Shown here piece by piece: positions 18,778 to 27,533 of a DNA stretch of 64,000 nucleotides. The stretch comes from Devosia ginsengisoli (GTDB taxonomy: Bacteria; Pseudomonadota; Alphaproteobacteria; Rhizobiales; Devosiaceae). Every line of letters starts with the position of its first letter. The stretch's first letter is position 1. Where the stretch lies: contig NZ_JANQAJ010000008.1 of assembly GCF_024707105.1 (NCBI RefSeq), positions 1 to 64,000 on the forward strand, written 5' to 3'. The notes under the pieces are model-generated. The model searched no databases. It was not told the DNA's origin and saw nothing but the letters and a program-made list of their open reading frames with translations. Made by a program: the position numbers and the translations under genes.

Positions 18778-19761
18778 ATGAACAAACTCCTCGCCACCGC
18801 CCTTGCCGCTATCGCCCTTGGCAGCACCCCTGCCCTTGCCCAGCCGACCGACATCCTCAACGCCTCCTATGACATCGGCCGCGAAGTGTTCGAGGCCGAG
18901 AACGCGGCCTATGCCGCCTCGGGCGCGACGGTCACGATCAACCAGTCCCATGCTGGCTCCTCAGCGCAGGCCCGCGCGATTCTCGAAGGCCTACCGGCCG
19001 ACGTCGTCACCTTCAACCAGGTGACCGATATCGCCCGGCTGGTGGAAGGCGGCTTCGTCTCGGACGACTGGGCCAGCGAATTCCCCAACAATGCCTCGCC
19101 CTTCTATTCCTTCCCGTCCTTCCTGGTACGATCAGGCAACCCCAAGGACATCAATGACTGGGGCGACCTGGCCGAAGACGGCGTGCAGGTGATCTTCCCG
19201 AACCCGAAGACCTCGGGCAATGGCCGCTATACCTATCTGGCCGCCCGCGCGTGGGCCGTCGAGGAATATGCCGGCGACGAAGCGCAGATCGAGGAATTCC
19301 TCACCAAGCTCTTCAACAACGTGCCGGTATTCGAGACCGGCGGCCGCGCCGCCACCACCGCCTTTACCGAGCGCCAGTTGGGCGACGTGCTGATCACCTT
19401 TGAGGCCGAAACCCTGGCCGTGGCCAACCAGCTCGGCACCGACAAGTACCTGCCGGTCACCCCTTCGGTGAGCTTCCTGTCCGAATTCCCGGTCGCCATC
19501 GTCGACAAGGTCGTCGATAACCGGGGCAGCCGTGACCTTGCCAAGGCCTATCTCGATTTCCTCTTCACCCCGGAAGGCCAGGAAGTGGCGGCCAGCAACT
19601 TCCACCGCCCCAATGACGAGGCCGTTGCCGCCGCCCATGCCGGCACGTTCCCGGAAATCCGGCTGGTGACAGCCGAGGAAGCCTTTGGTGGCTGGGATGC
19701 GATTTCGGCCGAGCACTTCGCTGATGGCGGCCTGCTCGACAACGTGTTCCTCAATCAGTAA
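18778..19761 (+). CDS. sbp: Sulfate ABC transporter substrate-binding protein
   Basis: Periplasmic sulfate (or thiosulfate) binding protein, 327 residues. The signal peptide is MNKLLATALAAIALGSTPAL with cleavage after AQ. Family segments include ILNASYDIGREVFEAEN, NQSHAGSSAQARAILEGLPA, DVVTFNQVTDIARLVEGG, PNPKTSGNGRYTYLAARAW and the C-terminal FRPNDEA-like FHRPNDEAVAA. It heads a plus-strand operon with cysT and cysW. The open frame extends upstream to 18574 without signal-peptide logic. It is closer to Sbp than to the thiosulfate-preferring CysP, but the two are hard to separate by eye. Confidence 0.92.
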   Translation: MNKLLATALAAIALGSTPALAQPTDILNASYDIGREVFEAENAAYAASGATVTINQSHAGSSAQARAILEGLPADVVTFNQVTDIARLVEGGFVSDDWASEFPNNASPFYSFPSFLVRSGNPKDINDWGDLAEDGVQVIFPNPKTSGNGRYTYLAARAWAVEEYAGDEAQIEEFLTKLFNNVPVFETGGRAATTAFTERQLGDVLITFEAETLAVANQLGTDKYLPVTPSVSFLSEFPVAIVDKVVDNRGSRDLAKAYLDFLFTPEGQEVAASNFHRPNDEAVAAAHAGTFPEIRLVTAEEAFGGWDAISAEHFADGGLLDNVFLNQ

Positions 19762-19780
19762 GCAGCACTGACATTCTTTT

Positions 19781-19807
19781 GCGGCGCGACTTCGGTCGCG
19801 CCGCTTT
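19781..19807 (+). terminator. Partial terminator / attenuator between sbp and cysT
   Basis: GCGGCGCGAC-TTCG-GTCGCGCCGC then TTT: a perfect 10-bp stem with a TTCG loop in the 64-base gap between the binding-protein and permease genes. Such hairpins commonly keep binding-protein mRNA in excess over permease mRNA by partial termination or by protecting the 3' end. Confidence 0.65.
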
Positions 19808-19825
19808 CCCATTGGCAGGACTCTT

Positions 19826-20662
19826 ATGGCGCAGAAACGCAGCAAGCATCTATTGCCCGGCTTCGGGCTGACGCTTGGCGTGTCCATGCTCTACCTGACC
19901 ATCATCATCGTGCTGCCGCTGCTGGCCATGCTGCTCAAGGTCGGCGGCATGGGCTGGGAAGATTTCTGGCGCATCGTGGCCTCCAACCGCTCGCTGGCCG
20001 CCTATCGCATCACCTTCACCTCGGCGCTAGCAGCCACCGTGTTCAACGGCGCCTTCGGCCTGCTGCTGGCCTGGGTGCTGACGCGCTACAGCTTTCCCGG
20101 CAAGCGCATGCTCGATGCGCTGGTCGACCTGCCCTTCGCCCTGCCCACCGCCGTTGCCGGCCTCGTGCTGGTGACGCTGTTCGCCAATACCGGCTGGTAT
20201 GGGCAGTTTCTCGAACCCAACGGGTTCAAGGTCAACTACACCCAGGCCGGCATCATCGTGGCCATGACCTTCACCTCGATCCCCTTCGTGGTGCGCACCG
20301 TGCAACCCGTGCTGGAGGAGTTGCAGACCGACCTCGAGGAGGTGGCCCGCACGCTCGGCGCCACCCGCTGGCAAATTTTCGCCCGTGTCATCTGGCCCAC
20401 CATCCTGCCCGCCTTCATGGCCGGATGCGTATTGTCCTTCGCCCGCTCGCTGGGTGAATTCGGCGCTGTGGTCTTCATCGCCGGCAACCTGCCAGGCCTC
20501 ACCGAAATCGTCTCGCTGCTGATCTTCATCCGGCTCGATGAGTATAATTATGAGGGCGCGGCGGCGCTGGCCTTCGTGCTGCTGCTCGCCGCCTTCCTGA
20601 CCCTGCTGCTGACCAATGCGCTGCAGGCCTGGCAAGTGCGCTATGCGGAGCGGAGCCGATGA
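19826..20662 (+). CDS. cysT: Sulfate ABC transporter permease CysT (CysU)
   Basis: 278-residue inner-membrane permease with about six transmembrane segments. The binding-protein-dependent transport signature (EAA loop) reads EVARTLGATRWQIFARVIWPTI near residues 172-195, and conserved GRSLGEFG-type text appears as FARSLGEFGAVVFIAGNLPG. It pairs with CysW to form the sulfate channel. CAGGA precedes the ATG at 19826. The stop overlaps the cysW start (ATGA). Confidence 0.95.
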   Translation: MAQKRSKHLLPGFGLTLGVSMLYLTIIIVLPLLAMLLKVGGMGWEDFWRIVASNRSLAAYRITFTSALAATVFNGAFGLLLAWVLTRYSFPGKRMLDALVDLPFALPTAVAGLVLVTLFANTGWYGQFLEPNGFKVNYTQAGIIVAMTFTSIPFVVRTVQPVLEELQTDLEEVARTLGATRWQIFARVIWPTILPAFMAGCVLSFARSLGEFGAVVFIAGNLPGLTEIVSLLIFIRLDEYNYEGAAALAFVLLLAAFLTLLLTNALQAWQVRYAERSR

Positions 20663-21483
20663 TGGAGGTCATTCGTCCAGCCCAACGCTCCACCGGCGAA
20701 ATCGCGCTGATCGCCCTCGCTTTCGTCTTCTCGGCCGTGCTGCTGGTGGTGCCGTTGGCCCTGATCTTCAGCTTCGCGCTGCGTGAGGGGCTGGGCGTCT
20801 ATCTCGCCAATATCGCCGAGCCGAATACGCTGCATTCCATTGGCCTTACGGTGCTGACCGCCGTGGTGGTGGTGCCGATCAATATCGTCATCGGCGTCTG
20901 CGTCGCCTGGCTGGTGAGCCGCTTCAATTTCCGCGGAAGACAATTGCTGATCACCGTGATCGAGCTGCCCGCTGCCGTCAGCCCCATCGTGGCCGGTACG
21001 GTGTACCTGTTCCTCTATGGCGGCCAGGGACTGCTGGGCCCGACGCTGCAGGGCGCCGGCATCCAGTTGATGTTCACCGTTACCGCCATCATCCTGGTGA
21101 GCCTTTTCGTCACGGCCCCCTTCGTGGCACGCGAACTGATCCCGCTGATGCAGCAGCAGGGCTCCGAGGACGAGGAAGCCGCACTTTCGCTCGGCGCCAA
21201 TGGCTGGCAGATGTTCTGGTTCGTCACCCTGCCCAATATCCGCTGGGCCATTCTCTATGGCGCCATCCTGACCAATGCCCGCGTCATGGGCGAATTCGGC
21301 GCGGTTTCGGTGGTGTCCGGCTCCATTCGGGGCCAGACCAATACCCTGCCGCTACAGATCAGTCAGTTGTTCAACGACTTCAACGTCACCGGCGCCTTTG
21401 CCGCCTCCTCGACGCTGGCGCTCATGGCAGTGCTGACCCTGGTGCTGAAATCCATGCTCGAAGCCAAGGGCGGCTGGCGCTAA
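20659..21483 (+). CDS. cysW: Sulfate ABC transporter permease CysW
   Basis: 274-residue partner permease. Membrane segments start at LIALAFVFSAVLLVVPLALI. The EAA loop is EEAALSLGANGWQMFWFVTLP, and RVMGEFGAVSVVSGSIRGQT and TNTLPLQISQL are CysW hallmarks. The four-base overlap with cysT implies coupled translation. The usual third gene, the ATPase cysA, is absent: cysW ends in a four-base overlap with the convergent hydrolase gene. The ATPase must be supplied from elsewhere in the genome. Confidence 0.95.
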   Translation: MMEVIRPAQRSTGEIALIALAFVFSAVLLVVPLALIFSFALREGLGVYLANIAEPNTLHSIGLTVLTAVVVVPINIVIGVCVAWLVSRFNFRGRQLLITVIELPAAVSPIVAGTVYLFLYGGQGLLGPTLQGAGIQLMFTVTAIILVSLFVTAPFVARELIPLMQQQGSEDEEAALSLGANGWQMFWFVTLPNIRWAILYGAILTNARVMGEFGAVSVVSGSIRGQTNTLPLQISQLFNDFNVTGAFAASSTLALMAVLTLVLKSMLEAKGGWR

Positions 21484-22394
21484 CGCGCAAATGCCTCGAA
21501 GGGGTTGATCTCGATCAGTTGGACGATCGTGGCCTCATCCACCCCTGCCGCCCGCAGCTTGGGCAGCACGCTGTCGACCAAGTGCGTATAGGGCCGCGGA
21601 ACGCCGCCGCCGGGCTTTGCGGGATCGAACCAGCCCATGTCATGGCTAAGCAGAAGCCGGTTGGCAAGGCCAGCCTCGAGCGCCCTCAGGATGCGGGCAA
21701 CCGTCTCCTCGTCCGGCACATACCCGATATTGTCGTATTCGATCCACGCGCCGCGCGCCGCCACCGCCTGGTGCAGCACGAAGTCCGGCTCGGCCTGGGT
21801 GTGAATGGAAATGAAGCGGGCCGCCGTGTAGCCCTCTGCCTCAATGATATCGAGCTGGTCCATCACCACCCGCCCCCTGATGGTGTGCGAACCGATGACT
21901 GCGTTGGTTGCCCTGGCGGCACGGGCGGCCGCCCGCAGGATGCGCGCTTCGAGCGGGGTGATGCCGTCATCGCCGGCGCTGAGCTTGATCCAGCCTGCCC
22001 TGACGCCAGTATCATCGATCCCCTCGGTCAGCTCCTTCAGCATCCAGGCTTCCAGCTCGGCCTCGCTGGCCTTGCCGACCCACGCGGGAATCCACGGCTC
22101 GCGATAATTCCCGGTGGGCACGACGATGGGAAAATCCGTGGCCTGCGACACCGCGAGGTCCATATCCGCCCGCCGGCCCACGCCGCCGGTAGAACATTCG
22201 ACCAGCGCGGTGATTCCCTGCGCCTTGATCGCCTCGATCTGCGGCGCCATCAGCGCCACCACCTCGGCCGCATCGGCCTCGGCATAGCCCGGCTGGTCGG
22301 GCGTTCGCAGGTCCACGAAAACATGCTCGTGCGGCAGGATAGCGCCGAGCTGGTCCTTGCGCAGCGGCCCAAGCGTGGTGATCAGGTGTTTCAT
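21480..22394 (-). CDS. Phosphotriesterase-family amidohydrolase
   Basis: 304-residue TIM-barrel metallohydrolase related to PHP/phosphotriesterase. Metal ligands visible are HEH ([12 protein letters not shown]), the carboxylated lysine in [14 protein letters not shown], the histidines in [10 protein letters not shown] and FISIHTQAE, and the aspartate in [11 protein letters not shown]. Many family members are lactonases or act on unknown esters, so the substrate is open. The start ATG 22394 follows GGGGGA; the longer frame to 22427 is less likely. It stands alone between cysW (convergent) and the SLC13 permease (divergent). Confidence 0.85.
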   Translation of the reverse strand: MKHLITTLGPLRKDQLGAILPHEHVFVDLRTPDQPGYAEADAAEVVALMAPQIEAIKAQGITALVECSTGGVGRRADMDLAVSQATDFPIVVPTGNYREPWIPAWVGKASEAELEAWMLKELTEGIDDTGVRAGWIKLSAGDDGITPLEARILRAAARAARATNAVIGSHTIRGRVVMDQLDIIEAEGYTAARFISIHTQAEPDFVLHQAVAARGAWIEYDNIGYVPDEETVARILRALEAGLANRLLLSHDMGWFDPAKPGGGVPRPYTHLVDSVLPKLRAAGVDEATIVQLIEINPFEAFAR

Positions 22395-22518
22395 CGCAGT
22401 CCCCCTGCCTCGGAATGGTGGTTCCACACTTATAGACCATCAAGCGACGATTTTGCCTCTTGTCTGATCGCGCCGCTTGGTTTGAGTTAGGGCGGACGCA
22501 GGCGACGATGGAGCTGCA

Positions 22519-24289
22519 ATGACCCTTCCGCAAGCTCTCGCCTTCCTCATCATCGCCGGCATGGTGGTCGCCTTCGTCTGGGGACGCTGGCGCTACGATG
22601 TGGTGGCCGTGGGCGCCCTGCTCATCGCCATGGCGCTGGGGGTCGTATCACCCACCGCCGCCTTCGAGGGCTTTTCCGACGACATCGTGATCATCGTGGG
22701 CAGCGCGCTGGTGGTGAGCGCCGCGGTGTCGCGCTCCGGCATCATGGAAATCGTGGTGCGGCGCTTCGCCCCCAATATCAGCACGCCAAGTGCGCAGCTG
22801 ATATTGCTGGTGACTGTCGTGACCGTGCTCAGCGCCTTCGTCAAGAATATCGGCGCCCTGGCGATCATGATGCCCATCGCCTTCCAGATGGCGCGGCGCT
22901 CGGGCGTTTCGCCCTCGATGTTCCTCATGCCAATGTCGTTTGGCGCGCTGCTGGGCGGCCTGATGACCCAGATCGGCACCTCGCCCAATATCATCGTCTC
23001 CCGCGTCCGCCAGGACATGACGGGCGTGGCCTTCAACATGTTCGACTATACCCCGGTGGGGCTGGCGCTGGCCGTGGTGGGCATCGTCTATCTGGCCGTC
23101 TGCTACCGGCTGTTGCCCGAGCGCAAGCGCGAAACCGGCGGGCTCGACAGCGCCATCGACATCAAGAACTACACGACCGAAGCCCGCGCCACCGACGATT
23201 CCCCCGCCATCGGCAACACCGTCTCCGAAGTGCAGGCTTTGGCCGATGGGCGCGCCATGATCACGCGCATCCTCGGCGCCAACGGGCACTCGCGCACCCC
23301 CCCTGCCCGACGCCAAGCTGCGGGCCGGCGATATCCTGATGATCTCGGGCGAACCCGAAGCGCTCGACCGGATGGTGTCGCAGGCCGGGCTGGTCTTCTC
23401 CGAGCGCCGCGGCGCCGCCACGCGGGACGCCGCCGATTTCGGCATCATCGAAGCCGTGATCGGGGAAGCCTCGGGACTCATCGGCGCCACGGCACAGGAA
23501 TTGACCCTGTTCGACCGCACCGGGCTCAACCTGCTGGCCATCAGCCGGCGCGAGCAGCGCTTTACCGAGCGGCTGGGGCAGATACGCTTCCAGAATGGCG
23601 ATGTGATCCTGCTGCAGGGCCATATCAAGCGCCTGCCCGAACTGCTGCGCGAATGGGACTGCCTGCCGCTGGTCGAACGCGGATTGCGGCTGGGCAGTGT
23701 ACGTAATTCCATCCTGCCGCTCATCATCCTGCTGATCGCCATGGCGGCCACGGCCATCGGCCTCGTGCCGGTGGCGCCGGCCTTCTTCGCCGCGGCCGTC
23801 GCCATGGTGCTGACCCGCAGCATACCGATCCGAGACGTCTATGGACATCTCGATGCACCCATCCTGGTGATGCTCGCCTGCCTCATTCCGGTGTCGGATT
23901 CGCTGCGCACCACCGGCGGCACTGACCTCATCGCCAATTTCCTGTCGATGACCGCCACCACCCTGCCCGGCTGGGGCGCGCTGGCGCTTATCATGGTCGC
24001 CGCCATGGCGGTGACGCCATTTCTCAACAATGCCGCCACCGTGCTGGTCATGGCCCCCATCGCCGCCACTTTCGCGACTGACCTGGGCTATGCGCCCGAG
24101 GCCTTCCTGCTGGCAGTCGCCATCGGCGCGGGCTGCGACTTCCTCACGCCCATCGGGCATCAATGCAATACGCTGGTCATGGGGCCGGGCGGCTATAAAT
24201 TCGGTGATTATTGGCGATTGGGATTACCGCTTTCGATCCTGGTCGTCCTCGTCGCCGTTCCCATGCTCATGCTGGTCTGGCCGTTCTAA
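22519..24289 (+). CDS. SLC13 family permease with central TrkA_C domain (one frameshift)
   Basis: About 589 residues after correction. The N-terminal membrane half includes SAFVKNIGALAIMMPIAFQM and LLGGLMTQIGTSPNIIVSRV, typical of the SLC13/CitM anion-transporter superfamily. The central soluble part (AGDILMISGEPEALDRMVSQ; LGQIRFQNGDVILLQGHIKR) looks like two TrkA_C regulatory domains. The C-terminal membrane half repeats the inverted topology (MAVTPFLNNAATVLVMAPIA; CDFLTPIGHQCNTLVMGPGG). The frame breaks in a run of seven C at 23297-23303; six C restore RTPLPDAKLRAGDIL. The ligand (sulfate, dicarboxylate or other) is not determinable. Confidence 0.88.
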
Positions 24290-24291
24290 CA

Positions 24292-25143
24292 ATGCACACA
24301 AGTCATTCCATTCCCCTGCCCAACCGCCCGCCGCTCCTGCTTGGCCCTAAGCCGGTCATCATGGGCATTCTCAATGTCACACCGGACAGCTTTTCCGATG
24401 GCGGCCAGCATGACCGGCTGGCGAGCGCCGTGGCCCATGCCCATCAGATGCTGGCTGAAGGCGCTGACATCATCGATATCGGCGGGGAGAGCACACGCCC
24501 CGGCGCAGCGCCGGTCGGTGTGCAGGGGGAACTGGATCGCGTCATGCCCGTCATCGACGCGCTGGTTGCCGAGGGCATTACTGCGCCGATTTCCATCGAC
24601 ACCTACAAGCCGCTGGTGGCCGACCAGGCCATTCAGGCTGGCGCTTCCATTATCAATGACGTGCATGGTTTGCAGGGCGCGCCTGAGATGGCCGAGGTCG
24701 CGGCCTTGCATGACGTGCCTGTTATCGCGATGCATTGGGACAAGGACCGCGATCCCGGCGCCCCGTTTATGGGCGCGGTCGCGAACTATCTGGCACGCAG
24801 TATAGCGATTGCGGAGCAGGCGGGGATAAGTCGCGACCGCATCATTCTCGATCCCGGCTTTGGCTTCGCCAAGTCATTGGCAGACAACTATGAATTGCTC
24901 GACAAGCTGGACGAGCTGGCAGCGCTCGACTTGCCGCTGCTGGTCGGGACGTCGCGCAAATCGATGATCGGCAAGCTGCTCGGCAACCAACCCGAGGAGC
25001 GGCTGGCCGGCACCATCGCCACCAATGTGCTGGGCTATCGCAATGGCGGCCATATTTTCCGCGTTCATGATGTGCGCGCTGTCAGCGACGCTCTTCGCGT
25101 GGCGCAGGCAACGCTGTATGGTCCGCCCGAAACCTTGGGGTAG
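24292..25143 (+). CDS. folP: Dihydropteroate synthase
   Basis: Joins p-aminobenzoate to 6-hydroxymethyl-dihydropterin diphosphate in folate synthesis; the target of sulfonamides. 283 residues from ATG 24292. Signature segments are MGILNVTPDSFSDGGQHD, DIGGESTRPGAAPV, ISIDTYKPLVADQAIQAGAS, INDVHGL, ILDPGFGFAKSLADNYELL, and VGTSRKSMIG. It lies two bases after the SLC13 gene and begins the folP-folB-folK run. Confidence 0.96.
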   Translation: MHTSHSIPLPNRPPLLLGPKPVIMGILNVTPDSFSDGGQHDRLASAVAHAHQMLAEGADIIDIGGESTRPGAAPVGVQGELDRVMPVIDALVAEGITAPISIDTYKPLVADQAIQAGASIINDVHGLQGAPEMAEVAALHDVPVIAMHWDKDRDPGAPFMGAVANYLARSIAIAEQAGISRDRIILDPGFGFAKSLADNYELLDKLDELAALDLPLLVGTSRKSMIGKLLGNQPEERLAGTIATNVLGYRNGGHIFRVHDVRAVSDALRVAQATLYGPPETLG

Positions 25144-25146
25144 CAA

Positions 25147-25533
25147 ATGGCCGACAGCTTCACGGGCGACCGCATCATCCTGAAAGACCTGGGCTTTTAC
25201 GGCTACCACGGCGTCTTTGCCGAGGAAGAACGGCTCGGCCAGCGATTCTTCATCGACCTCGAAATCGGGCTCGACCTGTCCGTGCCGGCCATGACGGACC
25301 GGCTCAGCACCGGCACGTCCTATGGCGATGTCTACGACGTGGTGAAGGCCGCGTTCGAGGGCAAGCGCACCAAATTGCTGGAAGCACTGGGCCAGAATAT
25401 TATCGACGCGCTGTTCGAGGCCTTCCCGACCGTCGACTGGGCGATCATCCGCATCCGCAAGCCGGAAGCGCCAATTGCGATGGTGCGCGGCGAGGCGGCA
25501 GTGGAGCTGCATCGGCAGCGGAACAGCCCATGA
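25147..25533 (+). CDS. folB: Dihydroneopterin aldolase
   Basis: Cleaves dihydroneopterin to hydroxymethyl-dihydropterin and glycolaldehyde, one step before FolK. 128 residues in one FolB domain: LKDLGFYGYHGVFAEEERLG (with the substrate-site Glu and conserved Gly-Tyr-His-Gly), QRFFIDLEIGLDL, TSYGDVYDVVKAAFEGKRTK, and the closing RIRKPEAPIAM. It starts three bases after the folP stop, and its own stop overlaps folK (ATGA). Confidence 0.95.
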   Translation: MADSFTGDRIILKDLGFYGYHGVFAEEERLGQRFFIDLEIGLDLSVPAMTDRLSTGTSYGDVYDVVKAAFEGKRTKLLEALGQNIIDALFEAFPTVDWAIIRIRKPEAPIAMVRGEAAVELHRQRNSP

Positions 25534-25967
25534 CATCAAAGGCCTGGCTGAGCCTCGGGGCCAATCTGGGCGATCCGCCAGCGCAGCTCGCCGAGGCAAT
25601 CCGGCGCATAGAGGCCCACCCGGCCATCAGCGTCACCAGGCAGTCTTCGGTGCTGACCACCAAGCCCTGGGGCAAGACCGACCAGCCGGACTTCGCCAAT
25701 CAGGCGGTGGAGCTGGAGACCAGCCTGGATCCCATTGAATTGCTGGATGTCATTCTCGGCATCGAGCTGGATATGGGGCGCGTGCGCGAGGAGGTCTGGG
25801 GGCCGCGGGTGATCGATATCGACATGATCGCCTATGACCGTGTGGTGATGCAGACGCCGCGCCTGACCCTGCCGCACCCTTACGCGCATGAGCGCGATTT
25901 CGTGCTCGATCCGCTGCGGGAGATCGATGGGGATGTGGTGGAGTGGCTGCTGGAGCGCCCCCTCTGA
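25530..25967 (+). CDS. folK: 2-amino-4-hydroxy-6-hydroxymethyldihydropteridine diphosphokinase
   Basis: HPPK, which transfers diphosphate from ATP to hydroxymethyl-dihydropterin, providing the FolP substrate. 145 residues with LSLGANLGDPPAQLAEAIRR, TKPWGKTDQPDFANQAVELE, the ELDMGRVREEVWGPRVIDID catalytic segment (Arg plus the Asp-x-Asp metal pair) and LTLPHPYAHERDFVLDPL. It is coupled to folB by an ATGA overlap. A dispersed palindromic repeat follows within a few bases of the stop. Confidence 0.96.
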   Translation: MTSKAWLSLGANLGDPPAQLAEAIRRIEAHPAISVTRQSSVLTTKPWGKTDQPDFANQAVELETSLDPIELLDVILGIELDMGRVREEVWGPRVIDIDMIAYDRVVMQTPRLTLPHPYAHERDFVLDPLREIDGDVVEWLLERPL

Positions 25968-25969
25968 GA

Positions 25970-26060
25970 CCTCATGGTGAGCTTGTCGAACCACGAGGGC
26001 GGGCGAGTGGAGCTACCGTGCCACGCCCTCGTGGTTCGACAGGCTCACCATGAGGGCTAC
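25970..26060. repeat. Dispersed palindromic repeat, two-armed copy
   Basis: CTCATGGTGAGCTTGTCGAA then CCACGAGGGCG forms the left arm; CGCCCTCGTGGTTCGACAGG then CTCACCATGAGG forms the right arm, an almost perfect long inverted repeat with a roughly 20-base centre. It sits between the convergent folK and ATP12 genes. Same family as 2736, 4981 and 30466. Confidence 0.8.
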
Positions 26061-26086
26061 TGGGGCTGCTGGGGCGACTGCCGCCT

Positions 26087-26866
26087 TCAGGCGCGAAAAG
26101 CGTCGAGCACCGCCACGGCGGTATCGAACTCGATCCGGCGTCTCGCCCGCCGGTCGGCGGCTTCCTCGTCCTGGCCCCATTGGGAAATCTGGTAATCCTC
26201 GTCGACATGGGCGGCCTTCCACACCTGATCGGGTGAAAAGAGCTTGTTCCAAAGGCCGATGGCCAGAAGTCCTGAACCGGTCAGCCCGGTGATGGACACA
26301 AGCGCCGTCATCGTCAGCAGATTTTCGTTGGTCAGCGATTCCGCCAGCCGGTCGAGCGTCGCCTTGGGCTGGGACTGGTGGATGATGCCCATGGTCGGCT
26401 GGAAGCTGATGCCGAAATGGCGGGCCAGCGTGGTCAGCGCATTGTCCCAGGCCAGTTCCTGCTCGGAGACCAGCTCCTGCGGGCTTTCGGCGCGGTAAAG
26501 CAGCAGGTCGCTGCCGGCGAACTTGATGACTTCCTCGCGGAAGGCGGGGATCATCTCCTCGCCGCTTTCGATCGCCGAATTGACGAGGCGCACCATGGGC
26601 ATGGTGGCCGGATCGATGAACTCGCCCTGCCCGGCCCACTCTTCGGCCATGGCGGTGGCGATGGAGGCAGCGGGCACGACGACCGGCAGCTTCTTGCCCG
26701 GCGTGCGGACCGGGCGGCCATCGAGCGTGACGACGAAGCCACCATCCACGGGGCCGGCGGCCACATCCTTGTAGAAGCGCTTGGGCAGCTCGACCTTGTT
26801 GAGATGCTGGGCGCGGCCATAGCCGTCGTTCAGGTGCTTCTGGATATCGTCAAGCTGGTCGCGCAT
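26087..26866 (-). CDS. ATP12 family F1-ATPase assembly protein
   Basis: 259-residue homolog of mitochondrial ATP12, a chaperone for the F1 alpha subunit; the family is found in alphaproteobacteria and mitochondria. Family segments are VVTLDGRPVRTPGKKLPVVV, EEWAGQGEFIDPATMPMVRL, GSDLLLYRAESPQELVSEQE, and ALWNKLF-like IGLWNKLFSPDQVWKAAHVD near the end. The start ATG 26866 overlaps the upstream HAD gene by 17 bases. Last gene of the crcB-rluC-HAD-ATP12 run. Confidence 0.93.
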   Translation of the reverse strand: MRDQLDDIQKHLNDGYGRAQHLNKVELPKRFYKDVAAGPVDGGFVVTLDGRPVRTPGKKLPVVVPAASIATAMAEEWAGQGEFIDPATMPMVRLVNSAIESGEEMIPAFREEVIKFAGSDLLLYRAESPQELVSEQELAWDNALTTLARHFGISFQPTMGIIHQSQPKATLDRLAESLTNENLLTMTALVSITGLTGSGLLAIGLWNKLFSPDQVWKAAHVDEDYQISQWGQDEEAADRRARRRIEFDTAVAVLDAFRA

Positions 26867-27533
26867 GGTCCTGGTCCAGAAGTTGGTCGATCGCACCGGC
26901 AAGTTGGTCGTAGCGATCGATCATGGTGGTGGCGCCGGCAGCGATGAGTTCGCGCGGCTCGTGATAGCCCCAGGTGACGCCCACACTCTTGCAGCCGGCC
27001 GCCACGCCCATTTCGATATCGAATGTGGTGTCGCCGATCATGACAGTTTCGGCCGGCGTGGCGCCGGTTTCGCGCATGGCGGTTTCGAGCATGCCGGGAT
27101 GAGGCTTGGAAGGATTGTGGTCGGGTGTCTGCAGGGTGACGAAGTGATCGCCTAGCCCGTGCAGCGCCAGGATGCGGTGCACGCCGGCCAATCCCTTGCC
27201 CGTGGCGATGCCCAGCAGCATATCGGGCCGGGCGCGCAGGGCATTGAGCGCATCGAGCGCGCCGGGAAAGAGGCCCTCGCGATTGGCTTCGGTGACCAGC
27301 GAGGCGCGATAATGCGCCCGATAGTCTTCGACCAACTGGCCGACCAGGACCTCGTCGTCACTATGGGCCAGCCGGGCCATGGCCTGGGGCAGCGACAGGC
27401 CGATGACGCGACGGGACTGGGCCGGGCTCGGGGCATCGAGCCCACGACCGGCAAAGGTGGTGGCCATATGCTCCGCGATCAGCGCCTGCGTGTCGATCAG
27501 CGTGCCATCCATGTCGAAGACGACGAGTTTCAT
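26850..27533 (-). CDS. HAD-IA family phosphatase (phosphoglycolate phosphatase-like)
   Basis: 227-residue haloacid-dehalogenase hydrolase. Motif I is FDMDGTLIDT (nucleophile Asp7, acid Asp9), motif II lies in GIATGKG, motif III is the Lys in NPSKPHPGML, and motif IV is MIGDTTFDIEMGVAAG. The helical cap between motifs I and II fits phosphoglycolate-phosphatase-like subfamily I. The natural substrate is uncertain. Its start overlaps the rluC stop by four bases. Confidence 0.9.
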   Translation of the reverse strand: MKLVVFDMDGTLIDTQALIAEHMATTFAGRGLDAPSPAQSRRVIGLSLPQAMARLAHSDDEVLVGQLVEDYRAHYRASLVTEANREGLFPGALDALNALRARPDMLLGIATGKGLAGVHRILALHGLGDHFVTLQTPDHNPSKPHPGMLETAMRETGATPAETVMIGDTTFDIEMGVAAGCKSVGVTWGYHEPRELIAAGATTMIDRYDQLAGAIDQLLDQDHARPA

